Assembly (NCBI GenBank): GCA_034670405.1
Contig: JAXDDX010000070.1
Location: forward strand, 1,994,001 to 2,058,000
Origin: Hoplostethus atlanticus
Lineage: Eukaryota > Chordata > Actinopteri > Trachichthyiformes > Trachichthyidae
DNA length: 64,000 nucleotides
Reading direction: 5' to 3'
This document shows, piece after piece, positions 1 to 10,875 of this stretch. Every line of letters starts with the position of its first letter. Position 1 is the first letter of the stretch. A program made the translations under genes and the position numbers. The notes below the pieces were generated by a model, which was given only the letters and a program-made list of their open reading frames with translations, did no database searches and was not told the DNA's origin.

Positions 1-3000
1 AACTCTAATGTTGGTATGTTGGCCACCATTACAAACGTCTTATGCTATCCATAATAGGCTCATGAACGAACCTTGCAAGCACATCATTCGCTTACAGAGG
101 CAAAATAAGAGTAACATGTAATTCCTGCCAAGAGACACAGTGTCATATTTCTTGGTGGAAACACAAGTAGATCACTATCACGATTTGAGTCTACTGGAGG
201 TTCAATACACTATTTTACCTTGACTACATTTTAGTAAGATAATTAGGGGGTTGCACGGTGGCGCAGTGCTTGCACTGCTGCCTCACAGCAAGAAGGTCCT
301 GGGTTCAATTCCCGCCTGGGGCACTGTTGAGTCTGGGGTGCCCAGACTTAAAAGAAGGATTCAGCAGGGCAAAATACAAATAGAATATAAGCGTAAAATA
401 AGAAAATAAGCAACAGTAAGACAATAAGAAACAGTATATAAACAGAAATAATAAAAACATAATTATAAAGCATGACATACATAAACGTATGCAGCTGTCA
501 ATTCCAACACATTATGTATGGGAAAAAGTATGGATGACTTGATGGATTTACTTACAGTTGTTACTTCCAAATGATGGCTCTAGTTGATGGAAAAATATAA
601 ACTCATGGTATCATATTGAGAGTAAAAATGAAACGAAACCCAGACGTCAGATGTCATCATGTCCTGTTGCAGGACAGGGCCTAGATGACCCACTGGTGAT
701 GTATGGAGACATAGCGGTGAAAACAAGCCTGCAGAATGCCGATCCCTGTACCGCAAGAGGCTGCCGGTGGCCCAAAGACGCAGCTGGCAACGTCAACGTA
801 CCCTACCGCATCTCCAACCAGTACTGTGAGTCTCACCGATCATATTTCTTCTCTTTGGCAAATTTGTACTAGTAATACTTCATCACCTTCCTTATTATTA
901 TTGATATTTTATTTTATTACTAAAATGTATTTGTATTTTTTAATTTGATTGTATTTTCTCACTATAGCAATATATGTATACTGAACTACATAATATTTGT
1001 TTAATTTTAATTTTTAAATTTTATTATATAATTTTGTTATGATTTTATTTTCATTTATTTTATTGTATTTTCCTCACTTTTGCTATATTTTGCTACAGGT
1101 TTTTTGCTCCCTTTTTGTTAAGCACTTTGTAATTTCTGTTTTGGGTTAGTAAAAGTGCAATATAAATTTAAGTTTATTATTGTTATTATTATAGATTATG
1201 TTATAGAACTTCTTTAATGATTCTTTGAATTGCTCATTGATTGAAGTCAGAGTTTGTAGTTCACTCTTAAAGTGATGGGAAAACCAATGGATTTTAGCCT
1301 CTGTCCATCCAGATTAGAGGGATGCCATCCATTGAACTCATAATAGATATTGTTTCTGATGTCAAGCCACAAGGGAGAGAAACTGCATCATCCAAGGCCT
1401 ACGATCCTTTGCTCAGTCGACCTGCGTCCGCTTCATCCCCCTGGCAAGACAGCGAGACTTTGTGGACATTCAGTCTCGCGATGGGTATGAACCACACAAC
1501 GCACATACATGCATGCATGTACTCACAGTGTGCACACCTGTACATGCATGCACATGTGCACATACAATGATAATACTAATCTTTATTTATGTAGCACAAA
1601 GTTACAAAGCACTTTACAAAGAACAAAAGCACACAAAATCAACAGCAAAAGCGTTAAAACAAGGTAAGAAATATAACAGCAAGGCAAAGGTCATGAAAGG
1701 GAGGTCAAAAATAATAAAAAATAAAAAATGCACACAAATGCACTTATGTAGATGCACACTTGTCCAAGTAGCAATCTGTTTATACATTGAACATTACTTA
1801 AATATTGGATCAATAATCATTAATCATGCAGCAGCTGGAAGACCACATTACCCCAATTGTTGCGTCACAATTGTAGCACACCATTTGACAATCACTATTA
1901 GAAGTGAAGTTTTCAATTTTACTCATGTCAGCTCAGCAGAGTCTGGCCCCTTACTAAATTGTTGAGCTTTCACCCCTTGTGAACCTGAGCGCAGCCTCAA
2001 ACCCCCAAGGCACTTCTGATGGTTCCTCAGTCTAGACTCAAGACTAAAGATGAGTTTACCATTAGGGCTCCTAGATTGTGGGACGACCAGCCCAAGGAGC
2101 CCGGGTTAGCTAAATTTAGAATCATCTTTTAACATCTCTTCTTAAAGCTGCACTAGGCAACTTGGCACATGGGCGGCTCCAAGTAGATAGTAGATAATTG
2201 TTTGGATTTTGAGGACTTCATTAGAAATTCATTCATTCATCCATTCACCCCAGGTGTTTCTCGTTTGTTGGACGTCGTGGTGGTGGCCAGGTAGTGTCTC
2301 TGAGTCGGAATGGGTGTGTTTTCCAGTCACTCATCCAGCACGAGCTTCTCCACGCCCTGGGCTTCAACCACGAGCAGACCCGATCCGACAGGGGCGAACA
2401 TGTTCGAATCCTGCTGCAGAATGTCATCCGTGGTGGGTCACACTACAAAGACTAGTCTACAGTAATGCTTCCCCTTTAAAATATTTTTGGCAAATCCTTC
2501 ATAAATGTAAGATAAGATAGGATGGGATAAGATTAGATGAACCCTGTACCCTGTTGGGAAACTGGGTCGTTGCAGCAGCAAAAGTAACAGGATATAGCAA
2601 AGAAAAATAGAATAGAAATAAGAATAGAGTAAATGAAGGGAATTCAAAATAATGCAACTGACAACTCCAATGTTTCAAGTGGAAATGTATGAATCAAAAG
2701 ACTGAAAAAATTAACTACAGCAAATTAAATGTATGCAGGATTAAATAAGGGGAAAGAATACAAACATATTTAGATATATGCAATATATGCAACTGAGAGA
2801 GTATATGTGCTTGTTGACACTAGCTGTACATGTTGGAGGAACCAAATGTACAGAATAAGTAACAATGTGCAACAACATGTGGCAAGGCACATGTGCACAT
2901 AAGAGATTAGATATCACATAACTGTGGACACTCTCTTCTTGATATTTTACATGACATATGTGCTTTATTCTAGACATTATATTTTAAATCCTGACATAAT

Positions 3001-4777
3001 GATTTATCTTACATGTGGCACTATGTCTCTTCTAAATCTTTAGCCCTCACTACAGCTTCTAGTTTCTTTCCTCCTCTTTCAAAGCCAGCCTGTAAATGGA
3101 ACGAACCACACCCTACCCCACTGCTTCAACTATTTTGACGGGCAAACTGTAATTACACAGCAACAAAATGTTATATGCTATGTCATTACCCTGCAGGACA
3201 AGAGAGGAATTTTGACAAGATTCAAACCAATAACCTTGGCACTCCCTATGACTACAACTCTGTCATGCAATATTCAAGGTCAGTTCATTTATTCAAGCTC
3301 TATCTACAATAATATGCTACAGCAACATAAGTATGTAATTCTGGGATATAATTATAGCATAATTAAAACCTCATGTGCAATAAAAGTAATGCAAAATGCC
3401 TGATGTTAAAGTATCATCAGTGCATTGACTGTGTGTTTGTACCGCAGATTTGCCTTCTCTAGGAACTGTCAGCCGACCATCGTGCCCATCCCTGACAACA
3501 ATGCAGTCATCGGCAGGGCCACCCAGATGAGTCCTAATGACATTCTCAGGATTAACCGACTCTATGGCTGCAGTACGTACTGCCCTCCTACCTACACAAC
3601 TACCTGCTTTTTTCCTAATTGCATACTACCTACTACGCGTCTTATACTTACCTAACATCCTTCCTGCCTACCTATCTTCCTACCTACCCAGCTACATTTC
3701 TACCTACCCACCAACCTACGTAGCTAGCTACCTTCCTACCTACCTACTTGCATACCTACCCACCTACCCACCCATCTTACCATACTTACCTATCTTCTTA
3801 TTACCTAGCTAAATTTCTACCTACTGACCCACCAATATTCCTACCTAGCTACCTTCTACTGACCAATCTTCAAGTTCAAGAGTTTTATTGGCCACTCTAA
3901 ATACAAGTACAAGCACATTGGAATTCTTACTCCTGAGCACTCCTACCAACCTGCTAAACTGCAGTATCTTTCTAACTACCTGCCTACCTACCTACCCAGC
4001 TACATTTCTACCTACCCACCCACCTACGTTGCTAGCTACTTTCCTATCTACCTACCAGTCTTATACTTACTTATACTATCTACTTATCTTTCTAACTACC
4101 GGTCTACCTATTTTCCTACCTACCCAGCTACATTTCTACCTTCCCACCAACCTAGCTAGCTACCTACCTACCTTACAATATGGAATGACTTGTAAGCATA
4201 GACCTGAGGGCAAGAAACCTTACGTTCAGTTTGCAGTGATAAAATAAAGAAAGCAAACAGCATTCATCGCTTTGGCTTTCTGATTTAATTTATGTTCTCA
4301 GATTCAACTGCCCCCATAACTGACCTGGAGAAACCATTTAATGATGACATGGAAACAAAAGTAACAAAAGTAACAAAAAGTAACAAAGTTTTATCTATCT
4401 TTCTATGTGCACCACGGACACCAACACTTTAAGAGTCAGGGACTCTTGAGTCACGGAAGCCTGACTTTCATGCATATGGGTACAACCTAGCTTGAGACCT
4501 ACCCAACCATCATAGGTCTATAACAGCAATACCTTACAAGCACACAGCTTCTTATTTCTGTTCAAACCATAACATTCAATTGAACCTAGTTTAACATTTC
4601 CTGGTCAGATTGTTGCATTTGAAAACAGAGAGGAAGTCTGTGTCAGGTTTCCATCTCTTTGCACTATCAGTATTTTCTGTTTATTGACCCATAATTTATC
4701 AATCAGCTAATTCAATGTGTTTGTACTGAGATGTCTTTCCTTTCTTTCCAACAGGGCGAGTAATCAAGAAGAAGTGA
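1..4777 (+). CDS. Astacin-family zinc metalloprotease, six-cysteine (nephrosin/hatching-enzyme-like), copy A, 5' truncated by window edge
   Basis: This is a secreted peptidase of the teleost six-cysteine astacin group (nephrosin / low choriolytic enzyme-like). Exons placed by splice phase are 1-13 (tail of exon 3), 673-825, 1367-1484, 2254-2432, 3197-3278 and 3448-3572, then a terminal exon at 4302-4432 (TAA) or alternatively 4755-4777 (TGA). All junctions are GT-AG and all phases agree. Exon 673-825 carries the xGD activation switch (MYGDIA) and the mature start NADPC. Exon 2254-2432 carries the zinc site [12 protein letters not shown]. Exon 3197-3278 has the Met-turn SVMQYS. The six expected Cys are present, plus two extra Cys relative to copy B (RNC after the exon 5 start, NCQ in exon 8). 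No stop interrupts it. Compared with copy B, a 10-bp deletion in the 4302 exon shifts and lengthens its C-terminus. The upstream exons lie outside the window. The substrate is unknown; egg envelope or extracellular protein is inferred from the family. Confidence 0.85.
249..345 (+). repeat. tRNA-derived SINE fragment in copy A intron 3
   Basis: About 95 bases with a box A-like stretch (GTGGCGCAGTGCTTGC) and a box B (GGTTCAATTCC), as in tRNA-derived fish SINEs. Copy B lacks it: there the same place (about 14255-14300) holds a different repeat tail, so the insertion or replacement occurred after the duplication or was lost from B. Confidence 0.55.
1565..1640 (+). repeat. Dispersed LINE/SINE 3'-tail-like repeat (TTTATTTATGTAGCAC type), copy A intron 5
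   Basis: The stretch reads as a TTTATTTATGTAGCAC...AAAGCACTTTACAAAG tail common in fish repeats. The same fragment sits at 15542-15617 in copy B, so it predates the duplication; a related stretch is near 11440-11560. Confidence 0.4.
2506..2620 (+). repeat. Retroelement tail fragment (GATAAGATAGGATGGG...GGGAAACTGGGTCGTTGCAG), duplicated
   Basis: A repeat tail of the type AAGATAAGATAG ... CCCTGTTGGGAAACTGGG followed by GCAGCAGCAAAAG lies in intron 6 of copy A. Its twin is at 16468-16582 in copy B. Related fragments occur at 14255-14290 and, inverted, near 55560-55620. Confidence 0.4.
3582..4180 (+). repeat. (CCTA)n imperfect tetranucleotide satellite in copy A intron 8
   Basis: Two tracts of degenerate CTAC/CTTC repeats (about 3582-3860 and 3925-4180) flank a 75-base retroelement tail (AAGAGTTTTATTGGCC...) at 3868-3945. 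Apparent Leu-Pro-Thr-Tyr-rich reading frames here are repeat artefacts. The intron acceptors at 4301 and 4754 follow. Confidence 0.8.
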
Positions 4778-5869
4778 GTCAGTCCACAGATTTGTGCAGC
4801 TTTTTGTCCACAATCTAAACTCAAACAAAATAGTGCATCTTATGCTTATCGAATGAGCTCATCGAATGTTTTAATTTAGGGAAACTATATGAATTTATTT
4901 AGATTTTGTGCTGCCATAATAAAATTTGATAAGTGTATACTGTACAACTGGCCATGACATAGCGTTACGCTTAAATTGCAATGTTGCAATTCCAAGCTTC
5001 TGTGGATGATTGCTTGATGAAATATCTTAAGTAAAAATATGTTCTCACATATCCTAACCCCTGTCTCAAGTGAGCTTATTATTCTAACTTCAATTGTTTC
5101 TTTTCTTTTCTCTTGAGTCATAGTTAGTTAGTTCATCATTTGTCCTTTTCATTCTCACTGACTCAGCTGGCCTTTATGTACATGTAAGTTAAGCTGCTCG
5201 ATAAACATGCACAGATCATCAAAAGCTTACATTAGCAAATAATGCCAGACTCAGCGCATATGTCCGCTCACACACACACACACCTGTAGAAAAAAAAGTT
5301 ATGTGCTATGTGTGATGTGTCATACTGTAAGATCACCTCTGTTATCAAAATGAAAGATGATAGAAGCTGAAACAAGCACATACATGGTATTGTTCCATTA
5401 TAGGCTAAAAGACGCATTTCAAACATCAGGATGAACACAATTATTAAAGTAAAATTAATGGTGTGTATCATTGAAAAGAAATTCCAAAGTAATATCTTTA
5501 CTCAAGACTTTTCAATACACAATGATGTAATCCCTGTGGAAATAATCATAAATGAGTCAGACAGACAAACATTGGAAGTTGCCAAATCTCTTTTTCTATT
5601 TCTATCTATAATCTATTTTGAAAACCTATCATCAATAGAGTGTCTGTTCTGTACAGTATTGTGCCAAATGACAAAACATATGTCCGCTTCCCCCATATAT
5701 GAGCATGGAGGACTTTCTGAATGCCTATGTGTCCATACCGTACGTTACGTTGATCAGCATGTCAGTTTAGCTGATTCTTAAACTTCCTTTGCACTCAGAT
5801 AATCCATATTTGGGCTCACTGACTTGGATCAGCACAGTATAAAACCTCTCTCTCTAATATTGTTGGAGT
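4778..5869 (+). other. 3' flank of astacin copy A, no gene seen
   Basis: AT-rich noncoding sequence matching 18722-19815 of the other unit. It has a short (CA) run at 5270-5282 and no splice-compatible coding segment. Confidence 0.5.
4918..4923 (+). promoter_or_regulatory. Candidate poly(A) signal, astacin copy A
   Basis: AATAAA occurs about 140 bases after the TGA of the alternative last exon (4755-4777). The matching hexamer is at 18861-18866 behind copy B, so both duplicates keep it. Confidence 0.35.
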
Positions 5870-5871
5870 TA

Positions 5872-8813
5872 CAGTTTTTTACAGTCCCTAACAGCCGTTT
5901 GTCCAATCCGTAGTCACATTTTCAAAACTCTAAACACAATTAGCGCAACATCCGTCAGTTGTGGACCATACCATTAACACAATTCATGTTGTTTTCACAC
6001 AATAAGCAGTCAATTACAAAAGGGTCCAGCTGCAGACCTCTACTCACATCACCCTACCTCCACTCTCATCACCCTAGTTCTGTGAGCCAATGGGGTTTGA
6101 GACCTCCACTCACAGTACCCTTCTGTGAGCCAATAGTGAGCCAATGGGGGTTGAGCATGAGTAGTGGGGTTGGTTGAGCATGAGTAGTGGGGGTTGGTTG
6201 AGCATTAGTGGGGTTCCGTTGTATGAAGTACGTAAACTTTCACTTATTTCACCTTAGCAGTCCACCAAAATCTGTTTCTGAACAATTTTGAGGCGAGAAA
6301 TAAGCTATCCAGTTGCTGAATCTTCACTCATATTAGATCTACAAGGCCTAATTTAAAAGTTTGTTCCGACTTTCGTAAGTCAACGGCACTACTGCACTGC
6401 CGGTTGCCACCGCTTTCATCTATCTATCTATAGATCCTTAAATAGTTCAATAAAATAATTAGCCTGCCTACTGTTAAATAGTTCAATAAAATAATTAGCC
6501 TGCCTACTGTGTTGTGAATGTTTTCTCTTTTTCAAGGTGTGCTTGGACCCCTTCAATCACCGCCTGCAGCTACACTGGAATCTGTAATGTTTTAATCTGA
6601 TAGGTTTTACATAACTGGAGTGACAATTATCAATTTAATATTTGTAATATATATCACTGTGTATGTGTGAGATAGATAGATGAAAGCGGTGGCAACTGGC
6701 AGTGCAGTAGTGCCGTTGACTTCCGAAAGTCGGAACAAACTTTTAAATTAGACTGTGGCGGACTGGGGGACTGGGGGGAGGGAGGGTGGTAGGTTCGGCT
6801 GGTCTCAGCGGCTGCGGCCAATTAAAGCTGATTGCAGCCAGGCCTTTTTTAACCTGTGTGTGGATGTGTGAGCGTGAGGGACACGCCAGTGTGAGAGGCT
6901 GGCGGCGTGGATGCAGGAGCCGGCGGCGATCGGGAGGATCGAGGGCCGGCGGACTGGAGGAGCGGACAGCGAGCCAGCAGCAGCCGCGTCTGAGGGAGGG
7001 TCTGCGGCTGGAGTGCCGGGACGGAGGCGAGGGCGCGAGCTGGAGAGGACGGAGTGGGAGAGCGCGCGTCTCCCTCCGTCTGTCTCTGTCTGTCGATTCC
7101 CGGTCAGGGAACCACTGTGGCAAGGTCCCACATTACCGGGGTCCGTGACAGACAGAGACACAAGGCATGAGGAGGGTTAGTTGGCCAGCAGGGCCGTTTT
7201 ATTCACCACAATAAACCCGGCCCCGGTGTTGACGGCAGTTGATTGCGCCCGCGATCCTCACGATCGCCGCCGGCTCCTGCATCCACGCCGCCAGCCTCTC
7301 ACACTGGCGCGTCCCTCACCCTCACACATCCACACACAGGTTAAAAAAGGCCTGGCTGCAATCAGCTTTAATTGGCCGCAGCCGCTGAGACCAACCGAAC
7401 CTACCACCCTCCCTCCCCCAGTCCGCCACATAGGCCTTGTAGATCTAATATGAGTGAAGATTCAGCAACTGGATAGCTTATTTCTCAGAAACAGATTTTG
7501 GTGGACTGCTAAGGTGAAATAAGTGAAAGTTTACGTACTTCATACAACGGAACCCCACTAATGCTCAACCAACCCCACTACTCATGCTCAACCCCCATTG
7601 GCTCACAGAAGGGTACTGTGAGTGGAGGTCTCAAACCCCATTGGCTCACAGAACTAAGGTGTGTATGTGTGTGATAGCTAGATAGATGAAAGCGGTGGCA
7701 ACCGGCAGTGCAGTAGTGCCGTTGACTTACGAAAGTCGGAACAAACTTTTAAATTAGGCCTTGTAGATCTAATATGAGTGAAGATTCAGCAACTGGATAG
7801 CTTATTTCTTGCCTCAAAATTGTTCAGAAACAGATTTTGGTGGACTGCTAAGGTGAAATAAGTGAAAGTTTACGTACTTCATACAACGGAACCCCACTAA
7901 TGCTCAACCAACCCCCACTACTCATGCTCAAACAACCCCACTACTCATGCTCAACCCCCATTGGCTCACCATTGGCTCACAGAAGGGTACTGTGAGTGGA
8001 GGTCTCAAACCCCATTGGCTCACAGAACTAGGGTGATGAGAGTGGAGGTAGGGTGATGTGAGTGGAGGTCTGCAGCTGGACCCTTCTTGTCAATTAACAC
8101 GTTTCTAAAATGCTTAGATTTTCTTTACATACAAGCTTACCCAATACCAAAATGATGGATCTTTCTTGTCTTATTTACAAATGCTTGCACACAGCATGCC
8201 AGAAATGAAAACCTAATGTTCAAAACCTTAAATACAGTATAAAGCCTCTACTTCTGCAACAACAGCAGCTCAAAAGCTTTATTGAAACAGCTGATAAGCA
8301 TTTTGGAATGAACAGATCACTGAAACATTGAGAAATAGCTGATTTAAGTTGTGTAAAATAGACCAAACACAGTGTTTGAATGAAACAGTTGTACACAGTT
8401 CCTTTTGAAAGGAACAGTGAGCGGGTCACCAGCACCGGCACCAATATGTCCAGGTATGGTGTCTATCCAATATGTCTTGTTCTATAGTGAGTTTTACACT
8501 ATGCTACTCTACATGTAGACATGGGTTACAGGACATACAGTAGGACATACTGAAAAGTATTTACACATACTGTGTTGACACATACTGTATTTACACATAT
8601 TGTGCATGCCAAGCGTTTCTATCCAAGGTGCATAGCGAGAGACGACATAGATGTGATGTGGACGAGAACACGAGAGCCAAATGCTGAAGATCGTATAGAT
8701 TACAGTTTACAGATTACAGTCCACAACAGACGGATGTTGTGCTAATTGTGTTTAGAGTTTTGAAAATGTAACTACAGAATGGACAAAAGGATGTTAGCGA
8801 CTGTAAAAAACTG
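5872..8813. mobile_element. Tc1/mariner-type element built of nested inverted repeats
   Basis: Both ends carry inverted terminal repeats of about 95 bases beginning CAGTTTTTTACAGTC, flanked by TA at 5870-5871 and 8814-8815, as expected for Tc1/mariner insertion. Inside lie further palindromes. 6010-6430 is inverted against 7680-8095, and partly again against 7433-7660. A 75-base motif (TTTGTTCCGAC ... GCTTTCATCTATC) occurs at 6357-6430 and inverted at 6675-6752 and 7678-7758. An almost perfect GC-rich inverted pair, 6767-6950 and 7245-7432, surrounds a 290-base core. A 36-base direct repeat sits at 6438-6509. No transposase is seen; the reading frames in the GC-rich core read through on both strands and look non-coding. 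Confidence 0.75.
6767..7432. repeat. Inner GC-rich inverted repeat with 290-base core
   Basis: Arms of about 185 bases (GGGGGAGGGAGGGTGGTAGG ... side and its complement) are nearly identical and strongly CpG-rich, unlike the AT-rich surroundings. The core contains CTGTCTCTGTCTGTCGATTCC and an AATAAA at 7210-7215. The origin is unknown: it may be a captured promoter or CpG fragment, or a separate foldback element. Confidence 0.7.
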
Positions 8814-8815
8814 TA

Positions 8816-9525
8816 GAACAGGACTGTGCATTTTTCTGTTTTTTCCCTTCTGTGCCTTTTTTACTGTATTTGTGTATTTTATTTTTACACATTTGGAACC
8901 AAAGGCCATGTATGTTGGATTTTTTGTTCATCACTGGCAGCAATTTCATGTTGCTACTAAAGCTTTTACTGCAGCAATTCTGTCACTTACTATTTTTTTC
9001 TACTGTACATTCAATAAAGTAAAGATGACTCATTCACTTTTAGATAGTATGTTGCCAAAAATGCACACATTCAACACTCAACCAAAACAGTGGTTTACAG
9101 TAAAAGGAAACTGAATCATAAAAAACAATGTATTTCATATTGTCTATTGTATGCAGGTAGAACTAAACATGAAAAGTAATGCAGTTTTTGTAATGCCATC
9201 AACTGTTAGTATTTTGAAAGTCGTTATGCTATGATTGACTACATGTTCCTCTTGGATAGAAAACATGTGCTAGTGTTTTGAAAGAATGATTTGATTTTGA
9301 GTCGGGTTTGCTGTGTTTTTGTAGAGTTAGTGTATGTAGACAACGTTTTTTAGCATTTTGAAATGTAGATTTAGTATTTAATTAACAAAATGTGGTTTTG
9401 AGCAGAAAATTAACTATTTGGCTAATTGTGTGATGTAGGTGTATTGCTGTGTTAGGAGTTTAGAAAAAGTATCTTCAGTATAGCTAAATGCTTGTTAGTG
9501 ATCATAAAAAACTGTAAGAGGTAAC
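8816..9525 (+). mobile_element. Mariner-like 3' part, degenerate
   Basis: The AT-rich stretch ends near 9510-9525 in GTTAGTGATCATAAAAAACTGT, which resembles the right terminal repeat at 8790-8814 (GTTAGCGACTGTAAAAAACTGT). It also has a TTCAATAAAGTAAAG at 9008 such as ends a transposase transcript. This suggests a second or original right end of the element whose left end is at 5872. No intact reading frame is visible. Confidence 0.4.
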
Positions 9526-9960
9526 AGCCCACCCACAGAGACTCTGAATGGAGTTTTGTGTGTTTAGCTAGGCACTGAGGTTTAATTCAACCAATGAGAT
9601 GATTACTACCTCAAGTTTGTAGAACTAAAACTCCAATCTGCAGCTGAATATTGTTAATGATGGGAGGGTAATATCTCGATGCAATACCTAAAGCAGTTTA
9701 TTTTATTTTATTAGAGTGATAAAACAGAAGTGATGAAATTACAAGTGTTAATATACAATAATGGCATAAAACCCAATGGGCTCATAAAACTTGTCATTAT
9801 GTATTACTTACCAGCACTTATCCAATAAACATTCAGTATCTGTCAGATTTCAATATCATAGTCTATTGATTTTGTAACATGCATGTTTTATGCTTAAGGC
9901 CAAACATTTAAATCTTTTCGGTATTCTGCAAAACATCACGGATATGCTAGAAAGAGATTG

Positions 9961-10870
9961 TGTGACAGAGGGCTCTGTCAGTCTCCGCGGGCAGCACAAG
10001 TAGGCCTAACACATCATTTCACCTAACACTTTGCCAGTTACGCTAAATCCGGGGGTGCACACTCGGGCCACAGCGAAAATTATCCCGTCACACACTCGAT
10101 ACACAGATACTCACACACAATCTCCAAATCCCCGTTATCACCATAATAGCGCTATGGGAAAGAAACACCCACACACACGGTAACTTGGTTTTAAACTTTA
10201 TTACTAATTAATTACTTGCGTATATGTCACTGCGGAGAAGTGAAGGGATCCTGTTGGGTGGAAAATCGCTACTGCTGATTTCAAGGGTCCAAGCCGAGGC
10301 TATGCAGCATGGGCTGGCTTTGTAGTGCCTGACCCATAGTGCATGCCCACAAATGCCGTCCAATGGGCAAAACTTTTAATTTAATTGTTTATATGTATTG
10401 TAAATGGTTGGAATGGGTAGCCTTAGTATTGTTTGGTTTTTGTTATTAATTGCATTATGTAGATGCTTAATTATTTTCATTAATTTCGTTCTAGTCTGGC
10501 CAAATGCATACATTATTATAATTTATGTTATATGATAATTGCATTTGGTTTGTTCCAATGGGAGGGGATATGGGCATAAAGGTGAGCTCTAAGCCAGGTG
10601 AGGAGAGTGTGGTATGACTGTGTAGGTGGCAGCATCCCCAGAATATTGAGCTGTAAGTGGCAAACCTATAGATTGGATTTTTCTTTTGGTTTATGTTTTT
10701 TTGTAAATACTTCATTTTTCTTAATTCTCACATTTTTGGCTGCACTATTTTGTTTTGGACTTATCCTTTTTGTAAATAAACCTTCTTGCACGGACGTTCT
10801 GTTGTGGCGGAGCCAATTATTCTTTTGAAAAAGGACTCAACAACACCAACACGGTCATCTCTACCTGACA
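9961..10870. mobile_element. Solo LTR of a retrotransposon, with 5-bp target duplication
   Basis: The 910-base unit begins TGTGACAGAGGG and ends CTACCTGACA, and is flanked on both sides by GATTG (9956-9960 and 10871-10875). It has 5'-TG...CA-3' ends and AATAAA at about 10775, the usual anatomy of an LTR. No coding region adjoins, so it is a solo LTR left by recombination. The family is not identified; Gypsy-type is likely from the ends. Confidence 0.8.
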
Positions 10871-10875
10871 GATTG

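Larger units (their letters stand above)
1..5869 (+). repeat. Tandem segmental duplication, left unit (right end at 5869)
   Basis: From base 1 the sequence matches 14012-19815 almost base for base through exons, introns and 3' flank, with small indels. The match stops after TATTGTTGGAGTT at 5869. There the left unit meets the mariner-type terminal repeat and the right unit meets unrelated sequence. The unit's left edge is outside the window. Confidence 0.9.

Noticed and set aside
1462-1965. 167-codon frame overlapping an astacin exon
   Set aside because: It uses a different phase from the real exon 1367-1484, runs through its splice donor, and the rest is intron with repeat tails.
3537-4247. 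Leu/Pro/Thr/Tyr-rich frames resembling a membrane protein
   Set aside because: Artefact of the (CCTA)n satellite in the astacin intron.
5270-5290. Short direct repeats considered as a CRISPR or regulatory array
   Set aside because: Only a simple CA run in a vertebrate genome; no spacer structure anywhere in the window.
6743-7453. Overlapping open frames on both strands in the GC-rich core
   Set aside because: High GC lowers stop-codon frequency, the arms are an inverted repeat so each frame recurs mirrored, and no protein family is recognised.
8779-9114. 111-codon hydrophobic frame
   Set aside because: Phe-rich low-complexity translation of AT-rich transposon sequence; no family resemblance.
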